This document shows positions 10,715 to 22,271 of a DNA stretch of 64,000 nucleotides, piece after piece (position 1 is the first letter of the stretch; the number at the start of each line of letters is the position of its first letter). The notes under the pieces are model-generated. The model did no database searches and was not told where the DNA came from. It saw nothing but the letters and a program-made list of their open reading frames with translations. Source of the DNA: Cheiracanthium punctorium (Eukaryota; Arthropoda; Arachnida; Araneae; Cheiracanthiidae); contig JAWZYV010013561.1 in the NCBI GenBank assembly GCA_038373885.1, forward strand, positions 45,277 to 109,276, written 5' to 3'. The position numbers were made by a program, and so were the translations under genes.

Positions 10715-12330
10715 AATAACGGACCCCTCTCTCATTTGTCCGTACTCTGTTATTCTTAACGTGACCATTTATTTTTTCTTTCAAAGCGGGACATCCACTA
10801 CTCCTTTTGTCAATATTGTATTTACTTTTTTCCTCAACTAGGGGCAAGGCCCCCAGACTGGCTACGCTCGCTTTTCGTATGAGGCATTCGGCCTCTAATC
10901 TATTATTCGTATGGCTTATTCGTAAAAAAGACATAATTTCAACAGACAAAAGCCGAAGATTGGATCAGATAGAATGTTACTGAGCTACACATTGCTTGGT
11001 TCTTGCATCGAAGATATTTTGTTATGGGAATCCGTGTTGTAGGGGTCCTGAGCTATACTCCACCTGGAGTGCGGACTCCGCTTATAATCCCTGGAAAAAT
11101 TATTTGCACTCCTCAGAAACACAATGATATTTACTGTTGCCATTCAAAAGTTATATTAATTAGGAACTAAAGCGTAATAAAATCAGAACATCTGTTTCAG
11201 CTGTATTTTTAATAATGTAAAACCTATTGGACACCTTGCGAATTTGGCACCCATGGCCATTTTTCATTATTTGGTGACTTGCGTACATGTAAAGTTAATA
11301 AAAGCTGCGGAACAGACAGAATAGCCTGCTACCCATGGCGACTTTTCATTATTTGGCGATTTATACATGTTCACAACCTATATTTACTGTTCATTTAAGG
11401 TTACCGGAAAACCGTTATCAATATTTTCATTTACATAATCGTTTGCAGATTGGCGTACTATTACCACGAATTATACCATCTCGTCGCGCTAGTAAATATC
11501 CAATGTGTACTATAACTGCTATAATGGCATAGTTAACGCCGCCAAATATTTCTACTGGTAGCAAAATCAACTGGTAGCAAATTCAGCTGGACGAGAACCG
11601 GCTTTAAAATAATCTGCATTTTAATTATTTTTCATTTTCAAGATATTAGTTATTCTGCTTGGAAAAACGAATAATCACTAATTCTAAACTCCTGTTGTCT
11701 AAGCGAACTTACTATTTGAAAATTGTCAACTTTGTGTAACACATTTTGAGTTACTTATTTCATATAGTTTTTATTTTGGCGTAAAATGGGCGTAATTCTA
11801 AGTCATGTTTTTAAATTTCACGCGATTCTAGATACTTGGAAACGCTTTGTTGCAAAAGAATGAATGATTTTATGCCAAATCTGGCAACCATTCGGTTTAT
11901 TTTTTCAGTTTTTTATTAATATCTTCTAAAATAATTCGATTTTCGAAATTTAAATCAGCTTAGCGGGTTCCTCGGAATTTTTCGAATCTGTGGGCGCCTT
12001 AGTCGAAACTCAAATCCCTACGGTTTAGGAGGAGTTAGGTCAACAAGCTTTGACAGCGCCAGCGGCTTTTACTTTTTTTTAGAATAGAGAGAAATGGGAC
12101 ATCTACTGTTTTGAAGGTAATAGTGTAGGGAAGGGAGACTGAGTTTACAAGTCTGGGTATCTTTTAGTTATTAAGAAAACGCGCAAAAAAGCTTGTGTTA
12201 ATGTTAATATCAAAATAAAATGAAAAAAAAAAACTTTTCTAACACACATATACTATAAAAAATAGTGCGTACTTTTCGAGTGGTGCAAGGGATAAGCCCT
12301 TCTTCGACTTCAAAAATTCCATCCTACAGA
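10715..12330 (-). repeat. Host hAT-type repeat split by Helitron B
   Basis: The flanks of Helitron B (10715-10837 and 12093-about 12330) together form the reverse complement of 20060-20262, with landmarks 'gtagatgtcccgttttga', 'agtctccctacactattacc' and 'aaaagatacccagac'. The copy at 20 kb has no insertion. Confidence 0.6.
10838..12092 (-). mobile_element. Non-autonomous Helitron (Helitron B), copy 1
   Basis: On the minus strand it starts TCTCTCTATTCTAAAA and ends GGGGCCTTGCCCCTAG: a TC start, a perfect GGGGC-ctt-GCCCC hairpin (10841-10853) and a CTAG end. There is no target duplication. The uninterrupted host sequence near 20174-20184 shows insertion between two Ts, as Helentrons often do; the second copy (29405-30710) inserted between A and T. 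No open frame encodes Rep or helicase. Internal sequence is unrelated to known proteins. Confidence 0.7.
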
Positions 12331-12334
12331 AGGC

Positions 12335-12695
12335 AGGAAGGTAGGAAAGTGAGAAATGTAAACGAAAGGACACTCAGAAAAAAAGGAAATTGACATTCGG
12401 AAGAAAAAAAATTCTTAATAAACCAGAGTGAAAAGGGAAAATAAAGTGGAGTTCGGTGTGGCGGAGGGGATGAATAATCAAAAGCGGAAACATGACTTAT
12501 AAAAAAGAAATAAAAATTAAATAAATTGAAATAGTTGTCAAAAAAAAAAAAGAAAATTAAAAGAACAAGCAGAAAAAAAATATATACCCCGGCGTTTTCT
12601 ATGCGTCTCGAAATTGGAGGGAGGGAGGTCAGTGTTTTTTTTTTTTTTTTTTTCTTTTACAGACAGTGCCATTGGATGATTTTAGATTTTTAGCG
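12335..12695. other. Purine-rich low-complexity stretch
   Basis: Long GAAAGGAAGGAAAAA-like purine tracts and a T-run at about 12637-12653. No gene. Confidence 0.45.
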
Positions 12696-12699
12696 GTCT

Positions 12700-12872
12700 T
12701 TATTGAAATCGTTCCTGTGGGTTGCTCTCTTTCTACAAACGGGACATTGCAGGGGACATTTCCTGAAAAGGGACATTACGGTGTCCCTAAGCTGTGCTTG
12801 GGGACAACGGGACAAGCCACCTAAAAACGGGACTGTCCCGCTCAAAACGGGACGTATGGTCACCTTAGTTAT
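12700..12872. repeat. Right end of a hAT-type repeat (GGTGACCATACGTCCCG)
   Basis: Contains repeated 'cgggac' words and ends CGGGACGTATGGTCACCTTA, a common hAT terminal motif when reversed. No matching left terminus or duplication was found. The open frames on both strands here are shadows of this repeat. Confidence 0.45.
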
Positions 12873-13031
12873 GCTCTTAGAATTTGTAAACCTGTAAACA
12901 TGAGGACACAATTAAAACCTCTAATAAAACTTGTACTTTCTTTTAATAAGTGAGCTTTAAAATGCTTCTGAATTGAGGACACGTAATAAACATCTAAAAC
13001 CGGACAGGTCTCACAACTGTCCCTCTTTTAG

Positions 13032-13165
13032 GGGGTCCGTGATAGCCCAATGGTTACGGCGGACTGCTGACCGGAAAATTATGGGTTCGACTCCCACATT
13101 GGCGGATCCAGAGGGAAGGGGAAGGCACAGGAGCACGTGCCCTCCTTCCAGACAGAAGTTTATAC
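13032..13165 (+). repeat. tRNA-derived SINE head (Ser-like), family 2
   Basis: A box TAGCCCAATGG at 13043-13053 and a perfect B box GGTTCGACTCC at 13084-13094, spaced about 30 bp apart as in tRNAs. The middle 'ggactgctgacc' resembles a Ser(GCT) anticodon arm. The cloverleaf does not close properly (extra bases between T arm and acceptor), so it is not a functional tRNA. The tail is 'gaggcacaggagcacgtgcc'-like. Confidence 0.6.
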
Positions 13166-13638
13166 TATAGATAACTGACTTATTTTGAAAATTAAAATTA
13201 ATTTACAAGCAAAAGTAGACAAAATGCATCCCTGGAGAATTTTCTTCTCTTCCGGCATACTACTAAAGGTACCGACCGCGGTGTACGTGCATGCTAAATC
13301 TGTTATTTACTTAAATATGTTAGTGCCTTATTGAATTCAACCTATTTGTTCCCACCGTTGCAAAGACGTTACGGAAGCAATTCACTCTGATTCTTTCATC
13401 GTTGCTACCCGACATGAGTCCTTGAATGTTCCAGCTATTCACATACTATGAGTTAAAGAAGAAATTCTGCTAACCTCCAAAAAATCAATATAGTAAAGTG
13501 TATCTAAATAAGATACCTTACACTATACATCACAGAGAAATATAATATTTAGATGTAGAAGTGCGCATAAATAGTGCTCCAACACATCGTTATGATTAAT
13601 CGTTTTTAATTTACAAAATTTAAATAAATGATTCGAGT
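13166..13638. other. No recognisable feature
   Basis: AT-rich, unique-looking, with no domain or terminal repeat. Confidence 0.4.
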
Positions 13639-13813
13639 CAGTGGCGGATCGAATAAGAGGGGATAGGGGGTTCAACCCCCCCCTAAAGACATTGCTAAAG
13701 GGTAACATTTCTCGTTATTGCATATTTTGTGTTTGGAACAAAAAAGTCTTTTTCTTCTTCCTTTTCTAAGTAGCCCCTCTGCCCCCCTCCCCTAAATTCT
13801 GTATCCACCACTG
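13639..13813. mobile_element. hAT-type MITE, 175 bp
   Basis: Ends CAGTGGCGGATCGAATA and, reversed, CAGTGGTGGATACAGAA. The target duplication ATTCGAGT/ATTCGAAT (one mismatch) lies at 13631-13638 and 13814-13821. The CAGTGGCGGATC end is typical of small hAT elements. Confidence 0.75.
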
Positions 13814-13841
13814 ATTCGAATCACTTTCCAACAAAGATGAG

Positions 13842-14045
13842 GCCCCCACCATGGCTGTGTGAATAAGACGCTGAATATGGTATACGGCTAAAGTGTGAAG
13901 GTACCACGTTCGGGCCCACCGCGCGGCTGTCGATCTAACGATTTGGAGGTTTGAGCGGTTTTCTTCAGATGTAACGTGAATACGTGTTATAACACGAATG
14001 CCGCTCGCCCAAGGTAGAAACCCCTCGTGTAGGCTTGCCATAACA
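13842..14045 (+). repeat. SINE-1 copy, tail variant A
   Basis: Near full length. Order of blocks: 'ccatggctgtgtgaata' (decayed A box), 'gtgtgaaggtaccacgttcg' (decayed B box), 'cgcgcggctgtcgatctaac', 'cttcagatgtaacgtgaata', and tail 'cctcgtgtaggcttgcc'. The tail matches the copy at 63411, not the 14405 copy. Confidence 0.65.
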
Positions 14046-14404
14046 GAGAACTCGAACAAGATGATGCAATGACCTTTCTCCGTGATTTATTTCTTTTTTA
14101 CCCCCCCACCCGTCTATTTTAGTAAATTATTACTTTTTGAATTTGTTTTCATAAAAGAATAGAACTTTTTTAGAACTATGTTGTCGTGATTACAAAAGAT
14201 TTTTGAATTGTAGAAAAATAAATAAATAAATTGAACATGTTTTTATTTTAAATACGTATTAAAGTGCAATACATAAAAAATGTATCGTAATCCATGGGTT
14301 GGCTCTATTTTTTTTTTGTCTAAAAGTTTTCTTGTTTTATTTTGCTGGAAAGTGCATCATAATCTATGCGTCATTGCTATTTGCTTTTCTCATTGCATTC
14401 TGTT
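14046..14404. other. AT-rich spacer
   Basis: No feature beyond short simple repeats (AAATAAATAAAT near 14217-14232). Confidence 0.4.
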
Positions 14405-14610
14405 GAAAAGTGCATGGTAGACGGCTGAAGTGTGAGGTTCCAGCGTTCTGGCCTATCGCGCGACTGTCGACCTAAGGATTTGGAGTTTTGGTCGGTTTTT
14501 CTCCAGATACAACGTGAATACGTATCAGAACCCTTTAAAATGTCCTCCGACCAAGGCAATCCTCATCCGTAACTGGTAGCTCTTGCGTAACTTTGTTGTA
14601 ACACAACACA
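14405..14610 (+). repeat. SINE-1 copy, tail variant B
   Basis: Lacks the A-box end. The body is as in other copies ('ctggcctatcgcgcgactgt', then a TTTTTCTCCAGATACAACG block). The tail is 'agctcttgcgtaactttg' followed by an ACACAACACAAC run, the same tail seen interrupted at 26950-27526. Confidence 0.65.
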
Positions 14611-14984
14611 ACTAACTGAAAAGTGCATTGTAATGCACATACGTCAGTCCTATTTGTCTTTCTTGTTTCATTTTTATGTAGAGTGAATCACAATATTTTT
14701 ATTGGTCCTATAAAGCTAATAGAAATTAAAATTTCATCTAGTTTTTAAAGCCCATTATTACTTAAAAAAACGATCAGTTATGAGAGGCATTGGCCTAAAT
14801 TGGCATGTAACATTGGGGTTGGAAGGAAATTTTTTTTCCTACGATAGAACTGGGGGAGGACAAAATGTTTCCGATTGTGGAAAATACTTTTTAAAGTAGG
14901 TGATATCTAAAGCTTCCTAATTTCGGTGTGTGTGTGTGGGGGGGGAGGGGGCGAATTGACCTCCTCTTGCCCTTAATAAGTTAC

Positions 14985-15028
14985 GTCTATGACGAGAGGT
15001 GTCCGTTATTACACCTCTCGTCATAGAC
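14985..15028. repeat. Perfect 18-bp inverted repeat (hairpin)
   Basis: Arms at 14985-15002 and 15011-15028 are exact reverse complements (GTCTATGACGAGAGGTGT) separated by an 8-nt loop. It lies in the degenerate repeat region. Confidence 0.85.
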
Positions 15029-15163
15029 TTAATTACAGTTTTTTACTAACTGGAGGTTTTTCTAAACCCAACTACTATAACAGAAAAAGTACAAATCTTA
15101 GAAGTGTCCGTTGTTAAAAGTTTTCAGTGCGTCTTCTAATTAAACGCTTTTAAATCCTACTCG

Positions 15164-15332
15164 CATGGGCGTAGGTAGAATATTTTTCGGCCGGGGGGTG
15201 GGGTGGGGAAAGATTACTTTAACACAAGGCTACTATATTAGAAAGAATAAATAAGGAAGGGAAAAATGGCATGCGAAAATCCCTGGTAGGGAGAACAAGT
15301 GCTCCCCTTGGCCTATGCTACCGACGCCCATG
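15164..15332. mobile_element. hAT-type MITE, CATGGGCG family, copy 1
   Basis: Ends CATGGGCGTAGGTAGAATA and, reversed, CATGGGCGTCGGTAGCATA. The target duplication CCTACTCG/CCTACTAG lies at 15156-15163 and 15333-15340. It is related to 24142-24296 and to the half copy near 20265-20301. Confidence 0.78.
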
Positions 15333-15584
15333 CCTACTAGAACAACAAAAAACGGCCAGATGTAATAAGTGTCCGTTGTCCGATACTAGAGGTTTTTAAA
15401 CCGCCCTCAATTTAGAGGTTTTTAAAACCCATTACTATATAAAATAAAACATCTGGTTTAGGGAGGTTTTCGATATTACAGATTTTTAATGTGTTTCCCG
15501 TTTAGAGGCTTTTAAAGCCCATTACTAATATAAAACGAAAAATTGTAAGGTGCCAACACTTTCCAGCACAAAAAAATTTTTGCG

Positions 15585-16170
15585 ACAAATTTGGCGATGT
15601 ATTTTCCTTAAAACTGGCGAGATTTCGGAGATAAGACAATTTTGTATAGTCACTATAAATGCAATTTTATGAGACCCTGTAAAAGACCTTTAATTTTTTT
15701 TTTTTTCAACGTTTAACTGAAGAATATAAAAATTTTATACTCATGTTATTGTCTTGTGCTAGAAATGTATTAGTGTCTCTCAAATGCCACAGACTGTAAT
15801 GTATTGGAATTCTTTTGAGTGCTCTCGTAGAAGAACTATTAATAATACAGACATTATTCTCATGGAAAGCATTATATAAGAGCCTTAGTAATATCTCGCC
15901 AACTTTGTTTTCTTCCAGAAAACAGAATATCTCTAAAATACGTCTTCAAGAATGATTGCTCATAGAAAGCGATTATTTTATTTTTTTTTCTCCCGTAAAA
16001 GAACTATAAATGCTACTTACACTACTTTCAATATGGTACTGTACGTAGAAAAAATTTCGCACAAATCGGTGTATATTTACAGCAGTTAGAACACTGAATG
16101 GGTGGACAACAGAACAGACAAATAACAGAAATCATAAAGACCTCTCAAACTTGTTGGTATGTTAAAAATA
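15585..16170. repeat. DINE/Helentron-like repeat, diverged copy
   Basis: Shares the 'ttggcgatgtattttcctta', 'gagtgctctcgtagaagaac' and 'gtaagaaaaaatttcgcac'-type blocks with the other copies; ends in 'aacctctcaaacttgttgg'-like sequence. Confidence 0.45.
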
Positions 16171-16284
16171 TAAACATTCCTTTTATACAACATAACTGTA
16201 TCGGACGAACACGGAGAGCAAGAAATTTATTCTTTTAAGGGTTAGCAGTCTAAAATTTGCAAAGTTTGCAATATTTTATTATTC

Positions 16285-16505
16285 TAATGGGGGGCCTCTG
16301 CTTTGAAGGCTTTGCCACAACAAGCTGGAATTGCTGGTCTCTTTATTAAGGGGGCACCTAGTAGGTCGACCAACATCGCCCCCTATGAAGGGACGGACAT
16401 GACAACAACGCCCAGTGGGGGATCGAACCCCGGCCGCCGGGAGTTGAACCCGAAACCGGAGTACGGTTGGTTACTTTACCCACCATACAACTCGGCCAGC
16501 AAGTT
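16285..16505 (-). repeat. tRNA-derived SINE-3, copy 1
   Basis: On the minus strand it begins 'ctggccgagttgtatggtgg', an A-box-like region. Two B-box-like words follow about 20 bp apart: GGGTTCAACTC (complement of 16441-16451) and GGGTTCGATCC (complement of 16420-16430). The body is 'catgtccgtcccttcatagg' and 'tcgacctactaggtgccccc'. A second copy lies at 17980-18190. The plus-strand open frame here is a shadow. Confidence 0.65.
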
Positions 16506-16756
16506 TGCAATATTGTTCCATGTAAATCAATTAATCCGTTTTGGGTTGTAACGCATTAACGGATTTTCGTCGGTCGGAGAAATTCCTCCGACCGACGCAC
16601 CCCCCTCCCCCCTTATTCCTAAGCAGATAACCCTTAGCCATTCCTTAACAAAACGCAATACACTAAATGGGTTAATTACAGCGCGAATAACGAATTTTCA
16701 AAATTCCTAATGAAATCGTCATAGCTTTATCTAATCACATTAGACATTTTTTTCGA

Positions 16757-17760
16757 GGTACTTACGTATTATCCCGGCGGTTCGCCAAGACAAGTCACTT
16801 TTTCGCCAAGATAAATGCCGGGCACATGAAATTATTCATGGTTCGGAATACGACTAGCAACAGTTTGCCAGCAAACGGGCGCTAGAAAAAACATTTGACT
16901 AAAATATGTATACATTCAATATATTTAATTTTCATCCACCTAAAATAAGTAAGTTCATATTCAATTTTTATCATATACCCAAATCGAATTTCATGCTCTT
17001 CTATAAACGCGCGGAAACTTTTCGCAGTCGAGAGACTTCGTTTTGTGTACACAGCGATTCAAATATCCATGCAGACGATTTATTTATGGGAAAAAAAAAT
17101 AATAAACTGCGTAATCTGGAAAAACTATTTTAAAGTATTGGAATCCCAATTGTATGACATCATATTCACTTGAAATAGGCAATTTTGTCACTCAAATGAT
17201 TCACTTTTTTTACTCTCGGAGATAAAATGGTGCTAAAAATAACAAAAAATTGCTTAAAAATGGGGGAACGGGTGGATTTTCAGATTTTTAAAGTAGCGCA
17301 GATTATTTTCTATATATTTTTATACATAATTATGAAACATTTTAAGTGGATTGTACAAAAGGTGAAGAAGTTATTACGCTTTTTGTGTTAACTTTGTAAT
17401 CTTTTTGCAGTAATGGCGTAAAAAGTTTTATCTTGAAGTCAGAGATCAGCGTAACTGTATAGTAGGATAATACGCTTTAAAGAATGACTTCCCATAGAGC
17501 GCAATGTATTTGGAATATTTTGAGTGCTCCTGTAGAAAAACTATAAATGCTACATAGACCATTTTCAATAGGGTACATGGTACAGTAGATAAGAATAACA
17601 TATATAAATTTCGTAGAAATCGATGGATATTAACTGAAGTTAGAGCACGGACGGACGGACAGACAGACAAACCGAAATCATAAACACTTTTCAACCTTGT
17701 TGGAAGTACTTGTCCTTGTTGGAAGTTGGAACCTTGTTGGAAAGTGTTAAAAAGCACTTA
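16757..17760. repeat. DINE/Helentron-like repeat, copy 2 (uninterrupted)
   Basis: Aligns over about 1 kb with 1933-2626 plus 3457-4190 and lacks the 830-bp Helitron A, so it is the empty-site reference. It ends in GGACGGACAGACAGACAAACC followed by 'aaccttgttgga' repeated three times (17694-17750). Confidence 0.55.
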
Positions 17761-17979
17761 AATCGACCGAATAGTTTTTCAGTCTAGCGGAGAAAAATGC
17801 ATTTGAATAGTGCCTTTTATATATTTTTTTAGCTTTGATTTACGTTTTGTTCAAAACAAGATTAAAAGATACACATTAAAAGAAAGTTCAGCAGTTAAGG
17901 TCAAAACGAATATTTAGACTGTGCTTTTGGTTGAAATATAGGACTTTAAAACCACATTGTTTTTTTTGTTTTTTCAATC

Positions 17980-18190
17980 GCCGGCCTTTGCTTTGAAGAT
18001 ATTGGTCACTACTAAGGCCAGAGTTGTAGGTCTTTTTATTATGGGGACGCGTAGTAGGTGGACCAATGTCGCCCCCTATGAAGGGACGGACACACTGATA
18101 ACCACGCCCAGTCGGCGATCGAACCCCGAAGCCGGGAGTTGAACCCGAAACCGTTGTACGGTGCTTTACCCACCATACAATCTGGTCGGA
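17980..18190 (-). repeat. tRNA-derived SINE-3, copy 2
   Basis: Same structure as 16285-16505: A-box-like 'gattgtatggtgggtaaagc', then two GGTTC boxes, then 'gtgtccgtcccttcatagg'. Both copies are on the minus strand. The 134-residue open frame through this region is a shadow. Confidence 0.65.
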
Positions 18191-19920
18191 AAACCACATT
18201 GTTCTATTGAAAAACTTTCTGCTTTTGGTTTTAGCAGATTTCTTTAAACAACAATCAAATTCTCTGGGGGAAGGGCATAGATTTTCAAACAAAACAAGTT
18301 ATTACACGACCCCTATAATCTAGGTACATATTTGCGTTTAATATGATAAAGTGCACACAAATAATTTTTCAAATATCCCATGTTTCATGCAGCACAGTTT
18401 TACATTATACTAAAAAAAAAAAAAAAAAAAAAAAAAACATTGCTAGAACATATTTTAAGGCAATTAAATTTGCATATTCGTGATAGTCTTATGTAACTTA
18501 AAAGTCACGAATCCTTTAAATGATGATTTCAGATTCTTTTTGCTTATTGCTCTATACTCTTTTGTACATCTAAAAGTCTGTTCGGAAAGTAAACCAGTGT
18601 TCTTAGCATATAATCTTATTTGTGACTCTTCATCAGTGACCAGACATCATGAAGCAAACACTACAGTCAGGTATTCTGTTCATTAAACTCCACTTCTTAC
18701 TGCAATACATCTGCAGTTTTTGTTAACTAAAATTTTTACATAACGTAATTTTGTTTTTCAACTTTAAAACTTGAAAGTAGTATTTAATGCTGATCATCTC
18801 TAATTAGAAATGTTTCTTTTATCAAACTTTATCGTTTTCACACAGAATTTTTCTGAAGGGGAGCGATCATGCTTTCATGTTCTCTCTCATTGTCACAAAG
18901 TCATGGCAGCTGCAAACAAAATCGATTATTAGAGATGAAACTATTGACAGTATGTCTTCCCGATGATTTAAACGGTTGCTAACCAAATACCTAAAGCTAA
19001 ACCAGACATGCATTGATTAAAACAACACACGTTATCTTAGTTAAGCGGACAACAGAAAAATGTGTTTCACAATTGGTCTACATACAGTGGCCTTAGCTGG
19101 AATTTAGTTTAAACTATCGTCCAAATGACGTCAGCTACGAAATTCATCGGCTTTTTTTTTACAAAACCGTACTTTTAAGACCCCACAAAATATTTAGAGT
19201 ACTGTAAGATACAGCACGGTACTTTTAAAAAAATTTGCTAGATATATAAAGCTAATAGCTATATCTTTTGACCCTAACTATTGCACTTTTAAGAACACAC
19301 AAAAATCTAAAGCAAAAACCTGCCGTTCAGTATTTATCTTATTGGTTATTTAAACTTTTTTTGAGCAACGATAAATACACATTTAATAAATTGTCTTTTA
19401 GAAGTCTTTCATATTTGCCATTCCATTTGATATAAATAGCATTAACTGGGTATTTTATCGTCGTTTTTAGAATGGGATGCTTTCAAGAGCCCGATAAATG
19501 TTTAAAGTTGATATGTTCGGAAGAGGGATGTACCATTCATACCACTCGAAACATACGTATTGCACTATATTTTATGTATGTGTGTTCCATGGAAAGTTAT
19601 CGATCTTTAATTCGATACTAACATCAGATTTTTAGAGTGTTTTTAATATTTTCTTGAATATTAAAAAAAAAAAATTCTTAATTATCGCTTTTGGGACAAG
19701 GAAATCTTTTTTCCCCTTTCATTTTTTATACATTTTCATAACAAAATTAGTTTCTGTTTCATCATTTTTATTTTCTTAATAAATTACAGAGCCAAATTAA
19801 TCATTTACGCTGTAAAGAAAAAAAAATGCCGAAACACATTTAAAATGGAGCTGTTTGTTTCAGTTTCCAACTAAAGTGGGAATGTGGCCCTTGGCAGTCC
19901 GGTCATTTCTATGAGTATCC
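18191..19920. other. AT-rich, largely unique stretch without gene
   Basis: An A-run of about 26 at 18412-18437. The best open frame (68 codons at 18480) has no recognisable domain. No splice-linked frames or terminal repeats seen. Confidence 0.45.
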
Positions 19921-20301
19921 CAGTGGCGGCTCCTCCATTTGAGCACATGAGCACGTGAACCCCCCAAAGGAAAAACTAAAGAATAAACAAATGAACAAAT
20001 TAAATTGAAAACAAATATTAAGCACACTTCTAGATTTATGTGAACGTCTTGCACTATTTTTTATTGTATATGTGTGTTTTAACAAAGCTTTTTTGGGCAC
20101 TTAACAACTAAAAGATACCCAGACCTGTAAATTCAGTCTCCCTACACTATTACCTTAAAAACAGTAGATGTCCCGTTTTGAGGAATAAAATAAACACACT
20201 ATTGCCAAAAAAGTAGTAGATGTCCCGTTTTGAAGGAAAAAATAAGTGGTCACGTTATCTTTGCCCCCCCCCCCCCTGTGAAATATTCTGCCGGCGCCCA
20301 T
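19921..20301. repeat. hAT-type repeat with intact Helitron B target site
   Basis: Starts CAGTGGCGGCTCCTCCA. Contains 'acagtagatgtcccgttttg', the undisturbed target of Helitron B, repeated once in tandem. It ends in a half copy of the CATGGGCG MITE ('tctgccggcgcccatg'). Confidence 0.5.
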
Positions 20302-20805
20302 GTCTTCATATCTTCTTCACACGCTCCCATTCAACACGCCCACTAGCAGATGCAATTACAAGATTTTGATGCGCCTCTCGTTTCCGAAGAAAGTAACGGA
20401 AATGCTAATAACGATATTATCTCTTACGTACATCGCACAACTCTCGTGAGAGTCTTCTTCCGGGTGGAAAAAATATATATACAGTGAAACCTGTTTTTAA
20501 AGACCACCACTGGGACCAAGAAAATGTGGTCTTTAAGGAGGGTCGGTCTTTGAATTCAGGTAATACGATACATTTTGAAAAATTTTAAGCGTACTTAATT
20601 TTATGAATAGAATTGGAATTTATTTGATAATTACCTGATTATCACTGAAATGGCTTTTATATAGATATAATTAATAAAAAGCATCTATGTATTTACTTTT
20701 TTATAAAATGTAGAGAAAGACAGTGAGATTTTTATACATTTTAATAAATGAAATTAGAATATGTTTAAATTTTTAAAAAATTGAAAAATATAATAAAATT
20801 TTGCT

Positions 20806-21330
20806 TTACATGGTAGGTACTTTATTATTTTTTAAAAGATGATGTAATAACAGATTGTTTAATCGCTTCTGTACACATGTCAGATGAATAAATAGTTCAT
20901 CCCCCACCTGCACGGAATAATTAAGCAAGGTGTTAAAGCCTTCTTTTGTTTCATTGAAAGTGATTGAAGTTTTTTGTGATGCGTCTTCATCAGAAGATGA
21001 TATATTTTCACTACAAACAGGTTGTTCATTCTTATTTTCAGATTCCGTCACTGATGTTCTAAATTGTTCATGAATAGCGTATTCTTTAGTGACACTACAC
21101 AAAAAGTTGTAATCACAACCATATAATTCATGGGCTAAATTATCATAATTATGGACATTATTTTCTACGATGGAATTATTGAAATCATTATCCCTCTCAT
21201 CTTCAGGGCATACAGTGAACGATTCACTGTAATGTCTAAATGCATAAAATTCTATTTTCAATAAATATCCTCCAAGAAGCAGTAACACAAGTAACTGCGT
21301 GCATGCCGCTATTGCGTACAGTGACTCCAT
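20806..21330 (-). pseudogene. pogo/Tigger transposase C-terminal fragment
   Basis: A 174-residue frame. The first 35 residues (hydrophobic LLVLLLLGGY) look like a frame-shifted stretch and not a membrane anchor. From about residue 36 the frame is acidic and serine-rich (PEDERDNDFNNS, SENISSSDEDASQ), then SITFNETKEGFNTLLNY and QVGDELFIHLTCVQKRLNNL, ending near KNNKVPTM. That order (acidic linker, then an alpha-helical tail) matches the C-terminal region of pogo/Tigger/jerky transposases. The position inside matching terminal repeats supports this. Helix-turn-helix and DDE domains are missing. Open but truncated; no host function is implied. Confidence 0.55.
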
Positions 21331-21381
21331 GGATTATTTAGTGGGACATGGACTGGAAGCTGTGTTACAACTCAACTAAAC

Positions 21382-21816
21382 CAGGCCCGGACTGGGAGGG
21401 TAGGAGCCCGCCCGTCTCAAAGAGAAGGGGGGCTGTTATTGTGTAACCGATAAATAATAAACTTTTGGGGTATGGGGGAGGTACGGTGTTATTATTCATT
21501 AATTATGATTGACAATTAATGCATTAATAAAATATTGATATATTAATTAATATGCATCATTCATACTAATTAATCCCTTGTTCATTCGGGAACCCTCTCT
21601 CAAAAAAGTTTGAGAACTACTTTTAAAATGAAGTGTTTTGAAGCCTTCTGGGGCGCAATTGCAGCTGCAAAAAATTTTGTATGTCAAACTTCATTCAAGT
21701 GCTACTAGTCTAGCACTTTTTTTTATTTTCTTTCTTTTTTCTGTCAGGGAGGGCCCGCCGAGGGTCAGGGCCCACCCGTCTGCAGACAGTCGGACACCCT
21801 GGCCAGTCCGGGCCTG
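21382..21816. mobile_element. hAT-type MITE nested in Tigger 2
   Basis: Perfect 14-bp terminal repeats CAGGCCCGGACTGG. Exact 8-bp target duplication aactaaac at 21374-21381 and 21817-21824. 435 bp, no coding. Confidence 0.9.
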
Positions 21817-22271
21817 AACTAAACAAGTGTCAACTTTCGTTTTCAACTTTCATACCGTGTGATTGCTGATCATCCGAACAACGAACTTGCTCAAATAGAG
21901 GAAAATAAGAATTTTTTTAAGAATTTGCGGTCGTTAAAATAGGATTTTAAATAAATTTGTTTCTTATATATAGCGGTCGTTGGTCGCGTCAGGCAGGTGG
22001 TCGTTCAATAAGGAAAATAAACCATTATTTATAATTATATGGTACTCGGGACCGCTAAGACATGGTCGCCAAGACCAGGTGGTCGTTAAATACGGGGGTC
22101 GTTCAACACAGGTTTTACTGTACTGTATATGTATTCAGAGACCATTTCTGTGGAAAAACGGTGATAAATTGCACGTAAGATGCTCAGTTTGCGTCTTCGA
22201 AATTATAGCGTGCGTTCGAAAATAGCTTCAATTTTGTAAAGTTCCCCTTGAAAGAGATATGGGTGTTTAAG

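Larger units (their letters stand above)
14730..15540. repeat. Degenerate tandem repeat region around 'gtgtccgttattag...gaggtttttaaagccc'
   Basis: Variants of 'gaggtttttaaagcccatt' and 'agtgtccgttgtt' recur four to six times with drift between 14740 and 15530, some inverted. They probably derive from repeated ends of a DNA transposon. A hAT MITE is nested at 15164-15332. Confidence 0.4.
20482..22120 (-). mobile_element. Tigger/pogo-type element 2
   Basis: Terminal repeats CAGTGAAACCTGTTTTT and, reversed, CAGTAAAACCTGTGTTG are flanked by TA at 20480-20481 and 22121-22122. It holds a minus-strand transposase C-terminal fragment (20806-21330) and a nested hAT MITE (21382-21816). The transposase DDE domain is not recognisable, so it is an internal deletion derivative. 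Confidence 0.8.

Noticed and set aside
13032..13110. tRNA-Ser(GCT) gene
   Set aside because: No long variable arm, and extra bases between T arm and acceptor; read as a SINE head.
17888..18292. 134-codon open frame on the minus strand
   Set aside because: It runs through SINE-3 and flanking AT-rich DNA; no domain or start context, and the tRNA-like boxes explain the open frame.
21226..21330. Membrane protein suggested by the hydrophobic start of the 174-codon frame
   Set aside because: The hydrophobic stretch precedes a Tigger-like C-terminal region inside matching terminal repeats; more likely a frame-shifted transposase segment.
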